This document shows, in pieces, positions 25,903 through 39,097 of a DNA stretch of 64,000 nt. Below the pieces are notes generated by a model. That model made no database searches. It was given only the letters and a program-made list of their open reading frames with translations, and was not told the DNA's origin. The number at the start of each line of letters is the position of its first letter. Positions within the stretch are counted from its first letter, which is position 1. Made by a program: the position numbers and the translations under genes. The DNA is from Candidatus Ozemibacter sibiricus. Lineage in GTDB: Bacteria > Muiribacteriota > Ozemobacteria > Ozemobacterales > Ozemobacteraceae. The DNA is taken from assembly GCA_003327425.1 (NCBI GenBank), contig QOQW01000003.1:1-64000 (forward strand), written 5' to 3'.

Positions 25903-27891
25903 ATGTCGCTGCAGATCCAGGATTTGTCGAAGAGCTTCAGCGTGCGCACCCTGTTCAAGGGGGTGAGCTTCGCCGTCTCCCCGGGCGAGCGCATCGCCCT
26001 GGTCGGTCGCAACGGCTCGGGCAAGACCACCTTGATGCGCATCATCCTCGGTCAGGAGACCCCCGACACCGGGCGGGTGGTGCGTCCGCGCGAGGCCCGC
26101 CTCGGCTACCTGCCGCAGGAGATCTTCCTGGCCCAGGACGCCGCCTGGAACGCCGAGCGCGCCACCGCCACCCTGTGGGACCTGGTCACCCAGGCCTTCA
26201 CTTCCTTGTTCCAGCTTCAGGCGGAGATCCGCCAGTGCGAGGAGCGGCTGGCCGCCGCGCCCCACGTGACCGCCCACCAGGAGCGCCTCGACCTCCTGCA
26301 CGCCCGCTTCCATGACGCGGGCGGCTTCACCTGGCAGGCGCGCACGGTGCGGGTGCTGAAGGGGCTGGGCTTTCCCGAAGCGCGCTTCCACGACCCCTTG
26401 CGCACGTTCTCGGGCGGCTGGCAGATGCGCGCCTATTTCGCCCGTCTGCTGCTCTCGGAACCCGACTATCTGCTGCTCGACGAGCCGACCAACTACCTCG
26501 ACATCGGCTCGATCGCCTTCCTCGAGGAATACCTGAGCGAGTACCGAGGCGGCATGCTGATCGTCTCGCACGACCGCTACTTCCTCGACCGGCTCGCCAC
26601 CTCGGTCGTCGCCCTCCTCCCCGAGGGAGTGCGGATCTACCGCGGCAATTACACCCAGTTCCTCGAAGCCCTCGACACCTGGATCGCCGAAGCCGAAGCG
26701 GCCAAAGAGCGCCAGGAGAAGGAACGCCGGCGCATCACCCGCTTCATCGAACGGTTCCGCTACAAGAACACCAAGGCCTCGCAGGTGCAGAGCCGCATCA
26801 AGATGCTCGACAAATGGGAGGAGGTGCAGACCTTCCAGACCGAGCGCAGCCTCGATTTCACCTTTCCCGAGTGCCCGGCCAGCGGCGAGACCGTGCTGAC
26901 CGCCGCGAAGATCAACCGCTCCTATGGGAACCACCACGTCCTGCGCGATGTCAGCTTCACCCTCTGCCGGGGCGACCGCCTGGCCATCATCGGCGAGAAC
27001 GGAGCGGGCAAGTCGACCCTGATGCGCATCCTGGCCGGCGCCGACGCGCAGTACACCGGCCGTCTCGAAACCGGGTTCCGAGTGCAGCAGGGGTACTTCG
27101 CCCAAGATGAAGAAATCAGCTTCGAAGGGGATGAAACCGTCTGGCAGCGCATGCTGCGCGACTGCCCGTTCGACATGGTACCCCAGCTGCGCAACCTGCT
27201 GGGCGCCTTCCTCTTCAGCGGCGACGACATCGAACGGCCGGTGCGGGTGCTGTCGGGCGGCGAGAAGAGCCGGCTCGGCCTGGCCCGCCTGATGCTGCGC
27301 CCCTTCAACCTCCTGCTGATGGACGAGCCGACCAACCACCTCGACATCAGCAGCCGGGAAGCCCTGCTGCAGGCGCTCGACGCCTTCCCCGGCAGCCTGA
27401 TCCTGGTTTCGCACGACCGGTTCTTCCTCGACTGCCTGGCCACCCGCATCCTCGCCTTGCGCGACGGCCGCGCCATCCTCTACGAGGGCAACTACAGCCA
27501 GTACCTCTGGGCCTGCCGGCATGGCACCCTGCACGCCGCGGCCGAGACCGACCCGGCCGCCGGCGACCGCGGGCGGTCGGGCGAGCGGTCGGCGGCCAGC
27601 GAATCGCAAGAGGCCTGGAAGCAGCGGAAACGCCAGAGCAACCAGCGCCAGCGCTGGGAACGCGACCTGCAGCAGATCGAAGCCGAGATCACCCGCCTCG
27701 AACAAGAGGTGGCGCAGATCGAACGCGAACTGTCCAATCCCCCGCCCGGCTGCACCGCCGGCCACCTGACCCAGCTGTCCGAACGGCATCAGGCCACCAC
27801 CGCCCAGCTGACCCGCTCCCTCGAGCAGTGGGAGGCCCTCCACCACCTGCTCGACACGGCCACCTCCGCCTCCTGCCCATCCTCTGCTTGA
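25903..27891 (+). CDS. ABC-F family ATPase (ribosome-associated type)
   Basis: 662 residues, soluble, with two ATP-binding cassettes and no transmembrane segments. Cassette 1: Walker A GRNGSGKT near 35, signature FSGGWQM near 170, Walker B LLLDEPTNYLD near 190. Linker: KERRRITRFIERFRYKNTKASQVQSR, the charged helix pair that enters the ribosomal E site. Cassette 2: GENGAGKST near 364, LSGGEKSRLGLARL near 449, LLMDEPTNHLD near 472. The C-terminal 110 residues form a coiled coil (QIEAEITRLEQEVAQIEREL), as in Uup/YheS-like members. Expected to regulate translation or rescue stalled ribosomes; antibiotic protection cannot be judged. No clear ribosome site before the ATG. clpS follows 13 bp downstream. 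Confidence 0.93.
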   Translation: MSLQIQDLSKSFSVRTLFKGVSFAVSPGERIALVGRNGSGKTTLMRIILGQETPDTGRVVRPREARLGYLPQEIFLAQDAAWNAERATATLWDLVTQAFTSLFQLQAEIRQCEERLAAAPHVTAHQERLDLLHARFHDAGGFTWQARTVRVLKGLGFPEARFHDPLRTFSGGWQMRAYFARLLLSEPDYLLLDEPTNYLDIGSIAFLEEYLSEYRGGMLIVSHDRYFLDRLATSVVALLPEGVRIYRGNYTQFLEALDTWIAEAEAAKERQEKERRRITRFIERFRYKNTKASQVQSRIKMLDKWEEVQTFQTERSLDFTFPECPASGETVLTAAKINRSYGNHHVLRDVSFTLCRGDRLAIIGENGAGKSTLMRILAGADAQYTGRLETGFRVQQGYFAQDEEISFEGDETVWQRMLRDCPFDMVPQLRNLLGAFLFSGDDIERPVRVLSGGEKSRLGLARLMLRPFNLLLMDEPTNHLDISSREALLQALDAFPGSLILVSHDRFFLDCLATRILALRDGRAILYEGNYSQYLWACRHGTLHAAAETDPAAGDRGRSGERSAASESQEAWKQRKRQSNQRQRWERDLQQIEAEITRLEQEVAQIERELSNPPPGCTAGHLTQLSERHQATTAQLTRSLEQWEALHHLLDTATSASCPSSA

Positions 27892-27904
27892 GGAGACCGC
27901 GACC

Positions 27905-28215
27905 ATGAGCCAATCAGGAATCCATACCGATCGCGCCGTCAAGGAGAAGACCCGGCAGCAGACGAAAGAGCCGTCCTTGTACCGGGTGTATCTCCTGAAT
28001 GACGACTACACGACGATGGATTTCGTCGTCGAGGTGCTCGAGAAGGTGTTCCACAAGCCCACCATGGAGGCCACCCAGATCATGCTGCACGTGCATCGGC
28101 ACGGCAAGGGGCTGGCCGGGGTCTTCACCCGCGACATCGCCGAGACCAAGATCGAGACGGTCCATGCCATGGCCCGCGACCGGGGCTATCCGCTCAAATG
28201 TTCGATGGAGAAAGA

Positions 28216-28219
<4 letters not shown>
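27905..28219 (+). CDS. clpS: ClpS, N-end rule adaptor for ClpA
   Basis: 104 residues. GGAG ribosome site upstream. Conserved core: YRVYLLNDDYTTMDFVVEVL (the N-degron pocket NDD-TT-F), KVFHKPTMEATQIMLHVHRHGKG, and AETKIETVHAMARDRGYPLKCSMEKE. It delivers proteins with bulky hydrophobic N-terminal residues to ClpAP and competes with other substrates. The stop overlaps the clpA ATG by 4 nt, so adaptor and unfoldase are coupled. Confidence 0.97.
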
Positions 28220-30531
<2,312 letters not shown>

Positions 30532-30574
30532 ACCTTTCCCCGACCGCAGGCATATTAACGGAGGGGGCAGCAGC

Positions 30575-32719
30575 ATGAGATCTCGCACCGGCCGGCAGCA
30601 CCGGCTCGTGGACCCGTTCAGACCTGTTCACGCCGCGCGCCACGGGGTCATCCTGCCGTTCGTCATCGTGCTCATCACCATTCTGACCACGCTGGGCACC
30701 TGGTACCTGTTCTCCACGGTCCAGTCGAAGAACGTCTTCACCGTCTTCTACCGTGATGATCTGGCCCGCCTGATCGCCGAGAGCGCCATCTCCGAGTATC
30801 GCGCCACCATCCACCAGCGCCTGGCCGCCAATCCAGCCCTGGCCAATCTGATCGCCAACCCTGCCGCCCACCCCCGCGGGGTGCCGTTCTCCCTGGCCGA
30901 CCTGCCTGCCACCGCGGAGATGGCCCGCTCGCTGCTGGGCAGCGATCGCCTGGCCCTCGAGGGCACCCTCACCATGCGCAATGTGGATTTCGACCTGATC
31001 GAAGAGATCGGCGGCACCCGCAAGCGCAGCACCTTCGATCGCGAGTACCAGGGCACCTTGCGGTTCACCATGAAGGTGGGGCTGGGGCCGGCCGATAAGC
31101 GCCGCTTCTCGACCTTCATCCACGAGTTCGACGTCAAGCGGGCCTGTCTGCGCAGTCCGCCGAGCCAGCGGGCCGGCCGCGGCTACACCACCAACGCGCT
31201 CAACGATTACGTCTTGTACATCCGGGACGCCTACCAGGAATTCCAGGACATCAACATCGCCGGCAAGTCGCTCAACAACGACGACCGCACCCTGATCATC
31301 GACCACACCAACAGCGGCAAGCGGGGCAAGATCTTCCTGGGATGCGCGCGGGAGAACGACCCCGACCGCACCCAGAAGTTCGTCTTCATCAACGTCAACG
31401 AGCGCATGGACTGGCTGTTGCCCAACCCGCCCCCCGACCTGATCATTCCCTGGGCCGACCTCAAGAAGCCTGAACTGATGCCGAAATTCACCCAGGAACT
31501 CGAAGCGAAAATCGAGGAGGCGAAGCGTCAGGCGCAAGGCCAGGTGAATTTCACCCCCGAGCGGGTCAAGGCCATCATCGCGGTCGAGTACAAACCGCTG
31601 GTCGGCACCCAAGGATGGTGGCAGACCCTGGTGGCCCGCATCAAGGCCCTGTTCGACCGGTTCTTCCGCAACCGTGAAGGCACCACCGTCGGCAACAAAG
31701 AGCGCCCGATCCACCTGCTGGGCCCCCAGGACAACGACCAGAGCATGTGCGATCTGATCGAAGGCAACGTCCGCCAGCGGTTCTGGCAGACCGCGACCTT
31801 CCGCATGGACTTTTCGCAGATCACCGACAACGCCCAGGTCAATCAGGCCATCATGCAGCAGGTCGGCGATCGGTTCAACATCGATCTGCAGTACTACTCC
31901 GACGCCGAACTGAACATGCTCTGGAACAGCCCGTCGGTACCCGATTCGACGAAAGAGATCTATCGCACCGTCAAGTATTTCGAAAACCGCGACAAGACCC
32001 TGCTGATGTCGATGCCCAATGATCAGTTCCCCTTCAAGCCCAAGCCCAACTATCAGACCGACCGGCACTCGCCCGGGGTCTTCCCCAATCCCCCCCTGGT
32101 GGGGCGCACCATCGGCGGCAGCGCGGCAGACTTCACCAACTTCCTGCCCTTCGCGCCGTTCCTGGTGCGCTCGTACCGCTTCGCCAGCTCGCAGGCCTTG
32201 TACAACAGTCATTTCTATGATGCCGAGAAGAATGTCCTGTATCTGAACGGCATCTACATGATCGAGAACGCCGCCGAGGGGCTGATCATCAAACAGGATC
32301 TCAAGTTCGCCGGCCGCGGCGTGCTGCTGTCCTATGGCAATATCACCATCGAAGGCAACTTCACCCGGAACGACCCGGCCAAAGACGGGCCCTGCATCCT
32401 CTACACCTATCGGGGCAACATCGTCGCCAACGCCAAGGCCCCCGGCACCATCGAAGCCTCATTGATCGCGCTCAACTACAAATTTTCGCCGACCGGCGGG
32501 GGCGGCCTGTCGGTCGTCAATTTCTCGGGGCGCAAAGCCCAGGTCAGAGGCAACCTGCTGGCCGACCGCCTCAACCTCGGCTCGATGGCCGCAGGAACAG
32601 AAAACACGATCACGTACGACAGCGAGAACCTCAATGGCGAGATGCTCTACTGTACGACCTTCGGCGGACGCCTCCGCGCCGCCCGGATGACCTACGATGA
32701 CCCGACGGCCCGGCCCTGA
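30575..32719 (+). CDS. PilX-like membrane-anchored pilus-associated protein
   Basis: 714 residues. GGAGGGGG ribosome site upstream. A basic N-terminus (1-24) leads to a single transmembrane helix (GVILPFVIVLITILTTLGTWYLF, 25-47), an arrangement seen in PilX-type and related pilus-assembly proteins rather than in true prepilins because no G-FxxxE site precedes it. The rest is a large extracytoplasmic domain, with a closing right-handed-helix-like region (LKFAGRGVLLSYGNITIEGNF, GGGLSVVNFSGRKAQVRGNLLADRLN). Overlaps the following prepilin gene by 23 nt and belongs to a three-gene cluster. The PilX link is by architecture and context only. Confidence 0.6.
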   Translation: MRSRTGRQHRLVDPFRPVHAARHGVILPFVIVLITILTTLGTWYLFSTVQSKNVFTVFYRDDLARLIAESAISEYRATIHQRLAANPALANLIANPAAHPRGVPFSLADLPATAEMARSLLGSDRLALEGTLTMRNVDFDLIEEIGGTRKRSTFDREYQGTLRFTMKVGLGPADKRRFSTFIHEFDVKRACLRSPPSQRAGRGYTTNALNDYVLYIRDAYQEFQDINIAGKSLNNDDRTLIIDHTNSGKRGKIFLGCARENDPDRTQKFVFINVNERMDWLLPNPPPDLIIPWADLKKPELMPKFTQELEAKIEEAKRQAQGQVNFTPERVKAIIAVEYKPLVGTQGWWQTLVARIKALFDRFFRNREGTTVGNKERPIHLLGPQDNDQSMCDLIEGNVRQRFWQTATFRMDFSQITDNAQVNQAIMQQVGDRFNIDLQYYSDAELNMLWNSPSVPDSTKEIYRTVKYFENRDKTLLMSMPNDQFPFKPKPNYQTDRHSPGVFPNPPLVGRTIGGSAADFTNFLPFAPFLVRSYRFASSQALYNSHFYDAEKNVLYLNGIYMIENAAEGLIIKQDLKFAGRGVLLSYGNITIEGNFTRNDPAKDGPCILYTYRGNIVANAKAPGTIEASLIALNYKFSPTGGGGLSVVNFSGRKAQVRGNLLADRLNLGSMAAGTENTITYDSENLNGEMLYCTTFGGRLRAARMTYDDPTARP

Positions 32720-33357
32720 TCCCCGCGCCCGCCGCGGACCCTCCCGCCGCTTCCCGGCTTTGCCGCCCCGGAGCGGTTCCCCGGGTCCTGGCGCGGGGTC
32801 GGTCGACGGCCTCCTTGGCCTGCCTAGCACTCTCAGGCCGAAGGCCGACTCGCCCCGATCGCCGGCCAGCCCGCCGCCGGATTCCCGATCGCACCGGCCC
32901 GGCAGGCGGCTCGGTGCGCGCGGCTTTTCCTTCCTCGAGATCCTGGTGGCCTGCATCTTCTTGATGGCAGGGCTCATCTACCTGTTCATGGTCTATCGCT
33001 CCTCTCACCAAGGTACGCTGGATTCCTACCGGGAGACCATCGCCTACTGCCTGGCCACCGAAGGGTTAGAATGGGTGGCCGGCCTCGGCTACGAAAATCT
33101 GGTCGCCCTGCTCCAGAATCCTGGCACCTCGTTCTTCCAGCGCTTCCGGCCGGGGGAATTCGTCGACATCCGCGACGTGATCCTGGACAACGGCCGGCCG
33201 CTGCCTTACCCCGAAGATTACCGCCTCTTCAAACGCAAGATCGACCTCAAGCATGATCCGAACCGCCAGATCATCCTGGTCGAAGTCACCGTGACCCCCA
33301 TCGATTCCTTCCTGCGCCGCGAGAGCGTCGTCCTGGCCCGCATCGTCGGGAGGGAAT

Positions 33358-33365
<8 letters not shown>
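32697..33365 (+). CDS. Type II secretion/pilus prepilin-like protein with long leader
   Basis: 222 residues. The prepilin peptidase site and helix are clear at residues 75-95: RGFSFLEILVACIFLMAGLI, with Glu at +5. The unusual point is a 75-residue Pro/Arg/Ser-rich stretch before it, where pseudopilin leaders are normally 6-25 residues. No ATG, GTG or TTG is available in frame closer to the site, so either the leader is real, a CTG start is used, or the frame is disturbed upstream. The start ATG at 32697 lies inside the previous gene. The C-terminal domain (VEVTVTPIDSFLRRESVVLARIVG) resembles GspI/PilV minor pseudopilins. Confidence 0.75.
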
Positions 33366-34805
<1,440 letters not shown>

Positions 34806-34835
34806 CCTCGACGTTCTTCTTCGCCTCGCATCCTG

Positions 34836-34870
34836 AACCCCGGAGGGCCCGCCCTGGCCCTCCGGGGTTT
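34836..34870 (+). terminator. Rho-independent terminator after lipoprotein gene
   Basis: Perfect 14-bp arms 34836-34849 and 34856-34869, loop CGCCCT, followed by T and then GCTTT. Located 31 bp after the stop codon. Confidence 0.8.
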
Positions 34871-35111
34871 GCTTTGGCCGATGCCTCATCGCTCGAATGC
34901 GGGAAAAGTCGTCCGACCACCTAAGCAAACCTGCAGGTCCTGCCGATGAGGTCCGCATGAATGTCGTTCTGGCCACTCAGGACTCGTCACAATGCCGTAC
35001 CACGGCCGGGGAACCACCCATTCCCCCGTGGCCGCGAAGACGCTCCCCGTCCGCACGCATGGGCGGGGGATCTCATCCCCTGATGGACCGGCCAACGCGA
35101 AGGAGCCAGGC

Positions 35112-36668
35112 ATGAAGAACAAACTGCTCATTTTCGGCCTCGCCGCCTGCTCGGCGTTCCTCACCACAGGCTGGACGCGGGACTACCTGCAATCCGGCAC
35201 CCAGGCTCAGCTGCGGAGTTCCGGGTTCAGCGACGGGTTCATCGCCCGGGCCTCCAAGCGCACGGCGGACCCTTACCGGATCTCCGCCGAGGGCACCACC
35301 ATCTATGCCCAGCAGGATGCTCTCCCGGCGCCCCCCCCAGACGGAGGTTCCGGCGATTCGAGCTCGAACGGAGGCGCCGGCGGCTCGAGTTCGGATCCGA
35401 TCCTGCCCCCCGTCCCGGCCTCCGGCGACCCGGGGACGCCTTCCCCGGCGGGGAATGGCGGCGACGGCGGGGCCCTCCCGCCCCTCGCCCCCCCGCCCCT
35501 CCCTTCGCCCCCCGCCGTTCAACCGACCGCCGAAGCGCCTCCGTCTCCTGCCGCAGCTCCGGCCAAGAACGGGAAATCCTCTGCCAAAGCCAAAAGCGCC
35601 GCCAAATCATCGGGAGGAACAAGCGCCAAGAAATCGACTTCCAAGAAGGCCTCCGGGAAAAAGCGCTCTTCCGCCCCTATCGTGTCGAGCGGCGGGTATC
35701 CTCCCGCTCTGCCTTCCTTCCCACCCCCCTACGGCGCGGCCCCGACCTATGGCGGCGGTCAGGAGATCTACTCCCAGGATCCGCTGCAACTGCCCCCCGT
35801 CAGCAGCCTGCCCGAGCCTTCGCGGGTCACCCTGCCGCCCATCACTCGCGACGCCATGATGACCGCCCCGCTCGGCGAAGCCGTCTCGCGGGTGCTCGCC
35901 GCCAACTTCATGGGCCTGACCGGCCTGCTCGTCACCACCTCGGCGGACGTCAGCCGCGAAGGCTCGTTCAAGTGCGGCTTCCATAGCTCGTGGTTCACCC
36001 TCGACCGCGTCTATGACCGTGTCCTGGCCAGCGGCGAGAGCGGCGACCTGCTCGAGATCCCTCTGTTCTTCAACTATGCGGTGACCAACGATCTCGAATT
36101 CGCCGTCAGCCTGCCGATTCTCAACTACACGATCAAATCACGCATCCTCTGGAGCAAGGATTTTCGGGAATCGGGAACGGGAGACGCCAAGCTGGCGTTC
36201 AAGTATCGGGTGTTCGACAACCCCCAGTATCAAATGCGTGGGGCCTTCGGCCTGGGGTTCAAATTCCCGACCGGGTCTGATCAGAAAGGGCTGGGCACCG
36301 GCAAAACCGACTTCGAAGTCTACACCGCCTTCAGCAAGAACTTCGAACGCCTGATCGGGCACCTCAACCTGGGCTATGTCATGACCGGCGATCCCAACAC
36401 CCAGTTCTACCCAGACGGACTGGCCGACATCTTCTACTACAACATCGGGCTCGAATACCCGCACAATCACAACGTCACCGTCATGACCGAGGTCAACGGG
36501 CAGGACTGGGGCGCCGAAGGGCTGCGCATCGACGTCACGCCCGGCCTGCGCTACACGCCGACCGAGAACTTCGCCTTCGAGGTGGGGGTTCCCATCGCCG
36601 TCACCAACGATCAACGCTACGGCTACAACTATCGCCTGGTCTTCGGCGTCACGGCCTTCTTCAAATAA
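35112..36668 (+). CDS. Outer-membrane beta-barrel protein with Pro/Lys-rich linker
   Basis: 518 residues. The ATG at 35112 has AGGAG upstream; an in-frame ATG at 34992 lacks one. Signal peptide 1-21. Residues 70-235 are low complexity: Gly/Ser/Pro, then a Lys/Ala/Ser stretch (SAKAKSAAKSSGG). From about 275 to the end the sequence alternates as amphipathic strands: LLEIPLFFNYAVTNDLEFAVSLPI, AKLAFKYRVFDNPQYQMRGAFGLGFKFPTG, TDFEVYTAFSKNF, LNLGYVMTGD and a C-terminal strand YRLVFGVTAFFK. This is the pattern of transporter-type barrels of the MetA-pathway/phenol family. The basic linker could contact peptidoglycan or lipopolysaccharide. Substrate unknown. Confidence 0.78.
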   Translation: MKNKLLIFGLAACSAFLTTGWTRDYLQSGTQAQLRSSGFSDGFIARASKRTADPYRISAEGTTIYAQQDALPAPPPDGGSGDSSSNGGAGGSSSDPILPPVPASGDPGTPSPAGNGGDGGALPPLAPPPLPSPPAVQPTAEAPPSPAAAPAKNGKSSAKAKSAAKSSGGTSAKKSTSKKASGKKRSSAPIVSSGGYPPALPSFPPPYGAAPTYGGGQEIYSQDPLQLPPVSSLPEPSRVTLPPITRDAMMTAPLGEAVSRVLAANFMGLTGLLVTTSADVSREGSFKCGFHSSWFTLDRVYDRVLASGESGDLLEIPLFFNYAVTNDLEFAVSLPILNYTIKSRILWSKDFRESGTGDAKLAFKYRVFDNPQYQMRGAFGLGFKFPTGSDQKGLGTGKTDFEVYTAFSKNFERLIGHLNLGYVMTGDPNTQFYPDGLADIFYYNIGLEYPHNHNVTVMTEVNGQDWGAEGLRIDVTPGLRYTPTENFAFEVGVPIAVTNDQRYGYNYRLVFGVTAFFK

Positions 36669-36742
36669 CTTCCCTGGACTGCTGCCGCGACCCCGCGGTT
36701 CGCCCCCGATCGCCGCGATCCTGGTTGGAACGAGTCGAACAC

Positions 36743-37627
36743 GTGAGCGGAACAGCAGGCCGGCCGGGAAGGGAATCGCTGCGCGCCTGCGCCGCTTGCG
36801 GACTGATCCAGATCGTTCCCGATGTCGAGCGAATGCTCGTCGGGCCGGCCCCGGCCGCACCGACCGTCTCGGCCCCGCCAGCTCAGGCCACCCCGACTTC
36901 GGCCAGGTCAGCGCCGGCTGGTTCTGCCAGGCCCGGCCTCGAGCCGCCGGACGTCACCCACCACGAATCCTCCGCCAGGCCTCACGGCGAGTCGCCGGCA
37001 TCCCCGGCGGGCCGTCTTCTCCGCGGCGACCTCGGTCCGGAGGCTCTGCCGACCGACCCCGCCTGGCCTCTCGACCGGCGGGTCATCGCCCTCTGCTCTC
37101 GCTGCGGCACCCCATTCCCCCCTGCCAGCGATGCCCTGCGCCATCGTGCCCGAACGGCAGCCTGCGCGCTGGCCGCCCTCATCCTGTTCCCTCTCGCTGT
37201 CTGGCTGCCGGTTCTCCATCTCGAACGGTTCGGACACATTCATGAGACCGGTATTCTGCGGGGCTGTCTCGATTTGTGGGTAGACGGCCACGTGGGGCTG
37301 GCCACCGTCGTGTTCGCCTGCTCGTTCGTCTTTCCACTGGCCAAGCTGATCGGCCTGGTCGTGGTGGCGGGGCGGTTCCTGCCGATGTCGCCGCATCGGC
37401 GGGCCGCCTCCTTTCGCCTGATCGAGCTGGTCGGCCGCTGGGGCATGCTCGACGTGCTGCTGGTCGCCATCCTGGTGGCGGCGGTCAAGCTGGGCAACCT
37501 GCTCGAAGTCAAGCCGGAGGAAGGCGCCGCCCTCTTCACCCTGTGCGTCGGCCTGAGCCTGGCCGCTTCCGCCTTCTACGATCCCCATTCGATCTGGCAG
37601 GAAGACCCACCCAGCGCGGCGCGCTGA
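36743..37627 (+). CDS. pqiA: PqiA-like membrane protein
   Basis: 294 residues from GTG 36743; TTG 36725 is another possible start and the choice is uncertain. Two CXXC knuckles (CAACG near the start and CSRCG in the middle) are separated by a Pro/Ala-rich insert. The second half is a PqiA module: membrane helices with LERFGHIHETGILRGCLDLW, LATVVFACSFVFPLAKLIGLV and GRWGMLDVLLVAILVAAVKLG. E. coli PqiA has two such modules; this protein has one. PqiA works with PqiB in lipid transport between the membranes. The pqiB-like gene begins 12 bp downstream. Confidence 0.85.
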   Translation: MSGTAGRPGRESLRACAACGLIQIVPDVERMLVGPAPAAPTVSAPPAQATPTSARSAPAGSARPGLEPPDVTHHESSARPHGESPASPAGRLLRGDLGPEALPTDPAWPLDRRVIALCSRCGTPFPPASDALRHRARTAACALAALILFPLAVWLPVLHLERFGHIHETGILRGCLDLWVDGHVGLATVVFACSFVFPLAKLIGLVVVAGRFLPMSPHRRAASFRLIELVGRWGMLDVLLVAILVAAVKLGNLLEVKPEEGAALFTLCVGLSLAASAFYDPHSIWQEDPPSAAR

Positions 37628-37639
37628 CCGGAGGAGCCG

Positions 37640-39079
37640 ATGAGCGACGTTCCCTCCCCCTGCCACCCAGAATCGATGCCTTTTCCGCGGGCCACCCTCG
37701 TGGCCGATCTGCGGGCGTCCCGCTTGTGGGTGCTGCCCCTGGCGGCACTCCTGCTCGTGGCTGGTCTCGGCCTGCGGGCCCTGATCCGCACCCCGCTGAC
37801 CGTCCTGGTCCATCTGCGGGAAGGGCATGGCATCAAGGTCGGTGACGCGGTCAAATATCGTGGCATCGACGTCGGCCGGGTGAGCGAAGTCAAGCTCGCC
37901 CCCGACCTGCAGGAGGTCCGCCTGCGCCTCGAGCTGGACCCCGGCTACCACGGCCTGGCCGTGCAGGGGTCGAGCTTCTGGGTCATGTTCCCGAAGGCGG
38001 GGCTGGCGGGGGTGCAAGGTCTCGACACCCTGATCGGACCCCGCTACGTCGGAGTGGCCCCGGGCCAGGGCCCACCGCAGGCCGAGTTCGTCGGCCTCGA
38101 CGAACCACCGCCGGCCGAAGCCCCGCCCGGCAGCCTCGAGATCACCCTGACGGCCCCGACGCGGGGCAGCCTGCGCCCCGGCGCCCCCGTGCTCTATCGG
38201 CAGTGCCAGGTGGGCACGGTCATGGCGGTCGGGCTGTCTCCCGATGCGGTGGGGGTCGATCTGCGGCTGGCCATCGACCCCGCCTTCATCGACCTGGTGC
38301 GCGACAACACCCGCTTCTGGAACGCCAGCGGCCTGGCGCTCGATATCGGCCTGCTGCGCGGCTTGTCCCTCGACATGGAATCGCTGCAGACCGTTCTGGC
38401 AGGCGGCATCTGCCTGGCCACTCCCGATCCGCCAGGCGCTCCCGTCCGGCAGGGCCATCGTTTCCCGCTCCATCCCTCCCCCGAAGCTGAGTGGCTGACC
38501 TGGAAGCCGGTCTTATGGCTGGGCGATCGCCTGCTGCCCCCTGCGACCGACCTGCCGGTCCCGGTGCGAGTCCAGGTGCGCTGGTCGGAGCCCCGTCTGG
38601 GCGGCTGGTGGCAGGAACAACGGGTGCGCCGCGCCTGGAGCCTGCCGACGGCGCATGGCCTGCTCGCCCCCGCGGATCTGGCGGCCCCGACCAAAAACGG
38701 GTCGTCACCCGCCTGGGAAGCGGCAGGGCAGGTCTGGCAGGTCGCCTCCGCTGGCCCCTGGGGCGGCCTCCCCTCGCCCCACTTCATCGTCTTGACGGGC
38801 CCGAACCCCGATCACCAGTGGCCGGCCGACCGCCGGCGCCGTCCCACTGCCCCGGAAGACGCCTGCGCCATCGGCGATCCCCATCTGCCCCCGCTGCCCT
38901 TGCAGGCCGGGCGGTTCCGCCCCGGCCCCGAGGGTGTCTGGCTGATCGATCCCGCCCTCGGCCTGCCCGCGACCTGGCACGGCGCGGTCGTGCTGGCGCG
39001 CCGCGATGGCAAGGCCATCGGACAGCTCCAGATCCTGCCCAACCAGCCCGCCCGCGTCGCCCTGTTCCCCGAACCCTGA
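37640..39079 (+). CDS. pqiB: PqiB-like MCE-domain protein
   Basis: 479 residues. GGAGG ribosome site. One transmembrane helix (LWVLPLAALLLVAGLGLRALI, 29-50) and then MCE/MlaD domains in the periplasm: domain 1 with GIKVGDAVKYRGIDVGRVSEVKL and domain 2 with GSLRPGAPVLYRQCQVGTVMAVGLS. FWNASGLALDIGLLRGLSLDMESLQTVLAGGICLATP is the typical PqiB bridge. A divergent C-terminal region (residues 270-479) could be a degenerate third domain. MCE proteins form hexameric rings or tubes that carry lipids across the periplasm. The next gene starts 18 bp after the stop. Confidence 0.9.
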   Translation: MSDVPSPCHPESMPFPRATLVADLRASRLWVLPLAALLLVAGLGLRALIRTPLTVLVHLREGHGIKVGDAVKYRGIDVGRVSEVKLAPDLQEVRLRLELDPGYHGLAVQGSSFWVMFPKAGLAGVQGLDTLIGPRYVGVAPGQGPPQAEFVGLDEPPPAEAPPGSLEITLTAPTRGSLRPGAPVLYRQCQVGTVMAVGLSPDAVGVDLRLAIDPAFIDLVRDNTRFWNASGLALDIGLLRGLSLDMESLQTVLAGGICLATPDPPGAPVRQGHRFPLHPSPEAEWLTWKPVLWLGDRLLPPATDLPVPVRVQVRWSEPRLGGWWQEQRVRRAWSLPTAHGLLAPADLAAPTKNGSSPAWEAAGQVWQVASAGPWGGLPSPHFIVLTGPNPDHQWPADRRRRPTAPEDACAIGDPHLPPLPLQAGRFRPGPEGVWLIDPALGLPATWHGAVVLARRDGKAIGQLQILPNQPARVALFPEP

Positions 39080-39097
39080 GCCGCCGGAGACCAGCCC

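Noticed and set aside
25903-27891. ATPase subunit for the sugar importer at 5347-8492
   Set aside because: Two cassettes in one chain, an E-site linker and a coiled-coil tail mark it as an ABC-F translation factor, not an importer ATPase.
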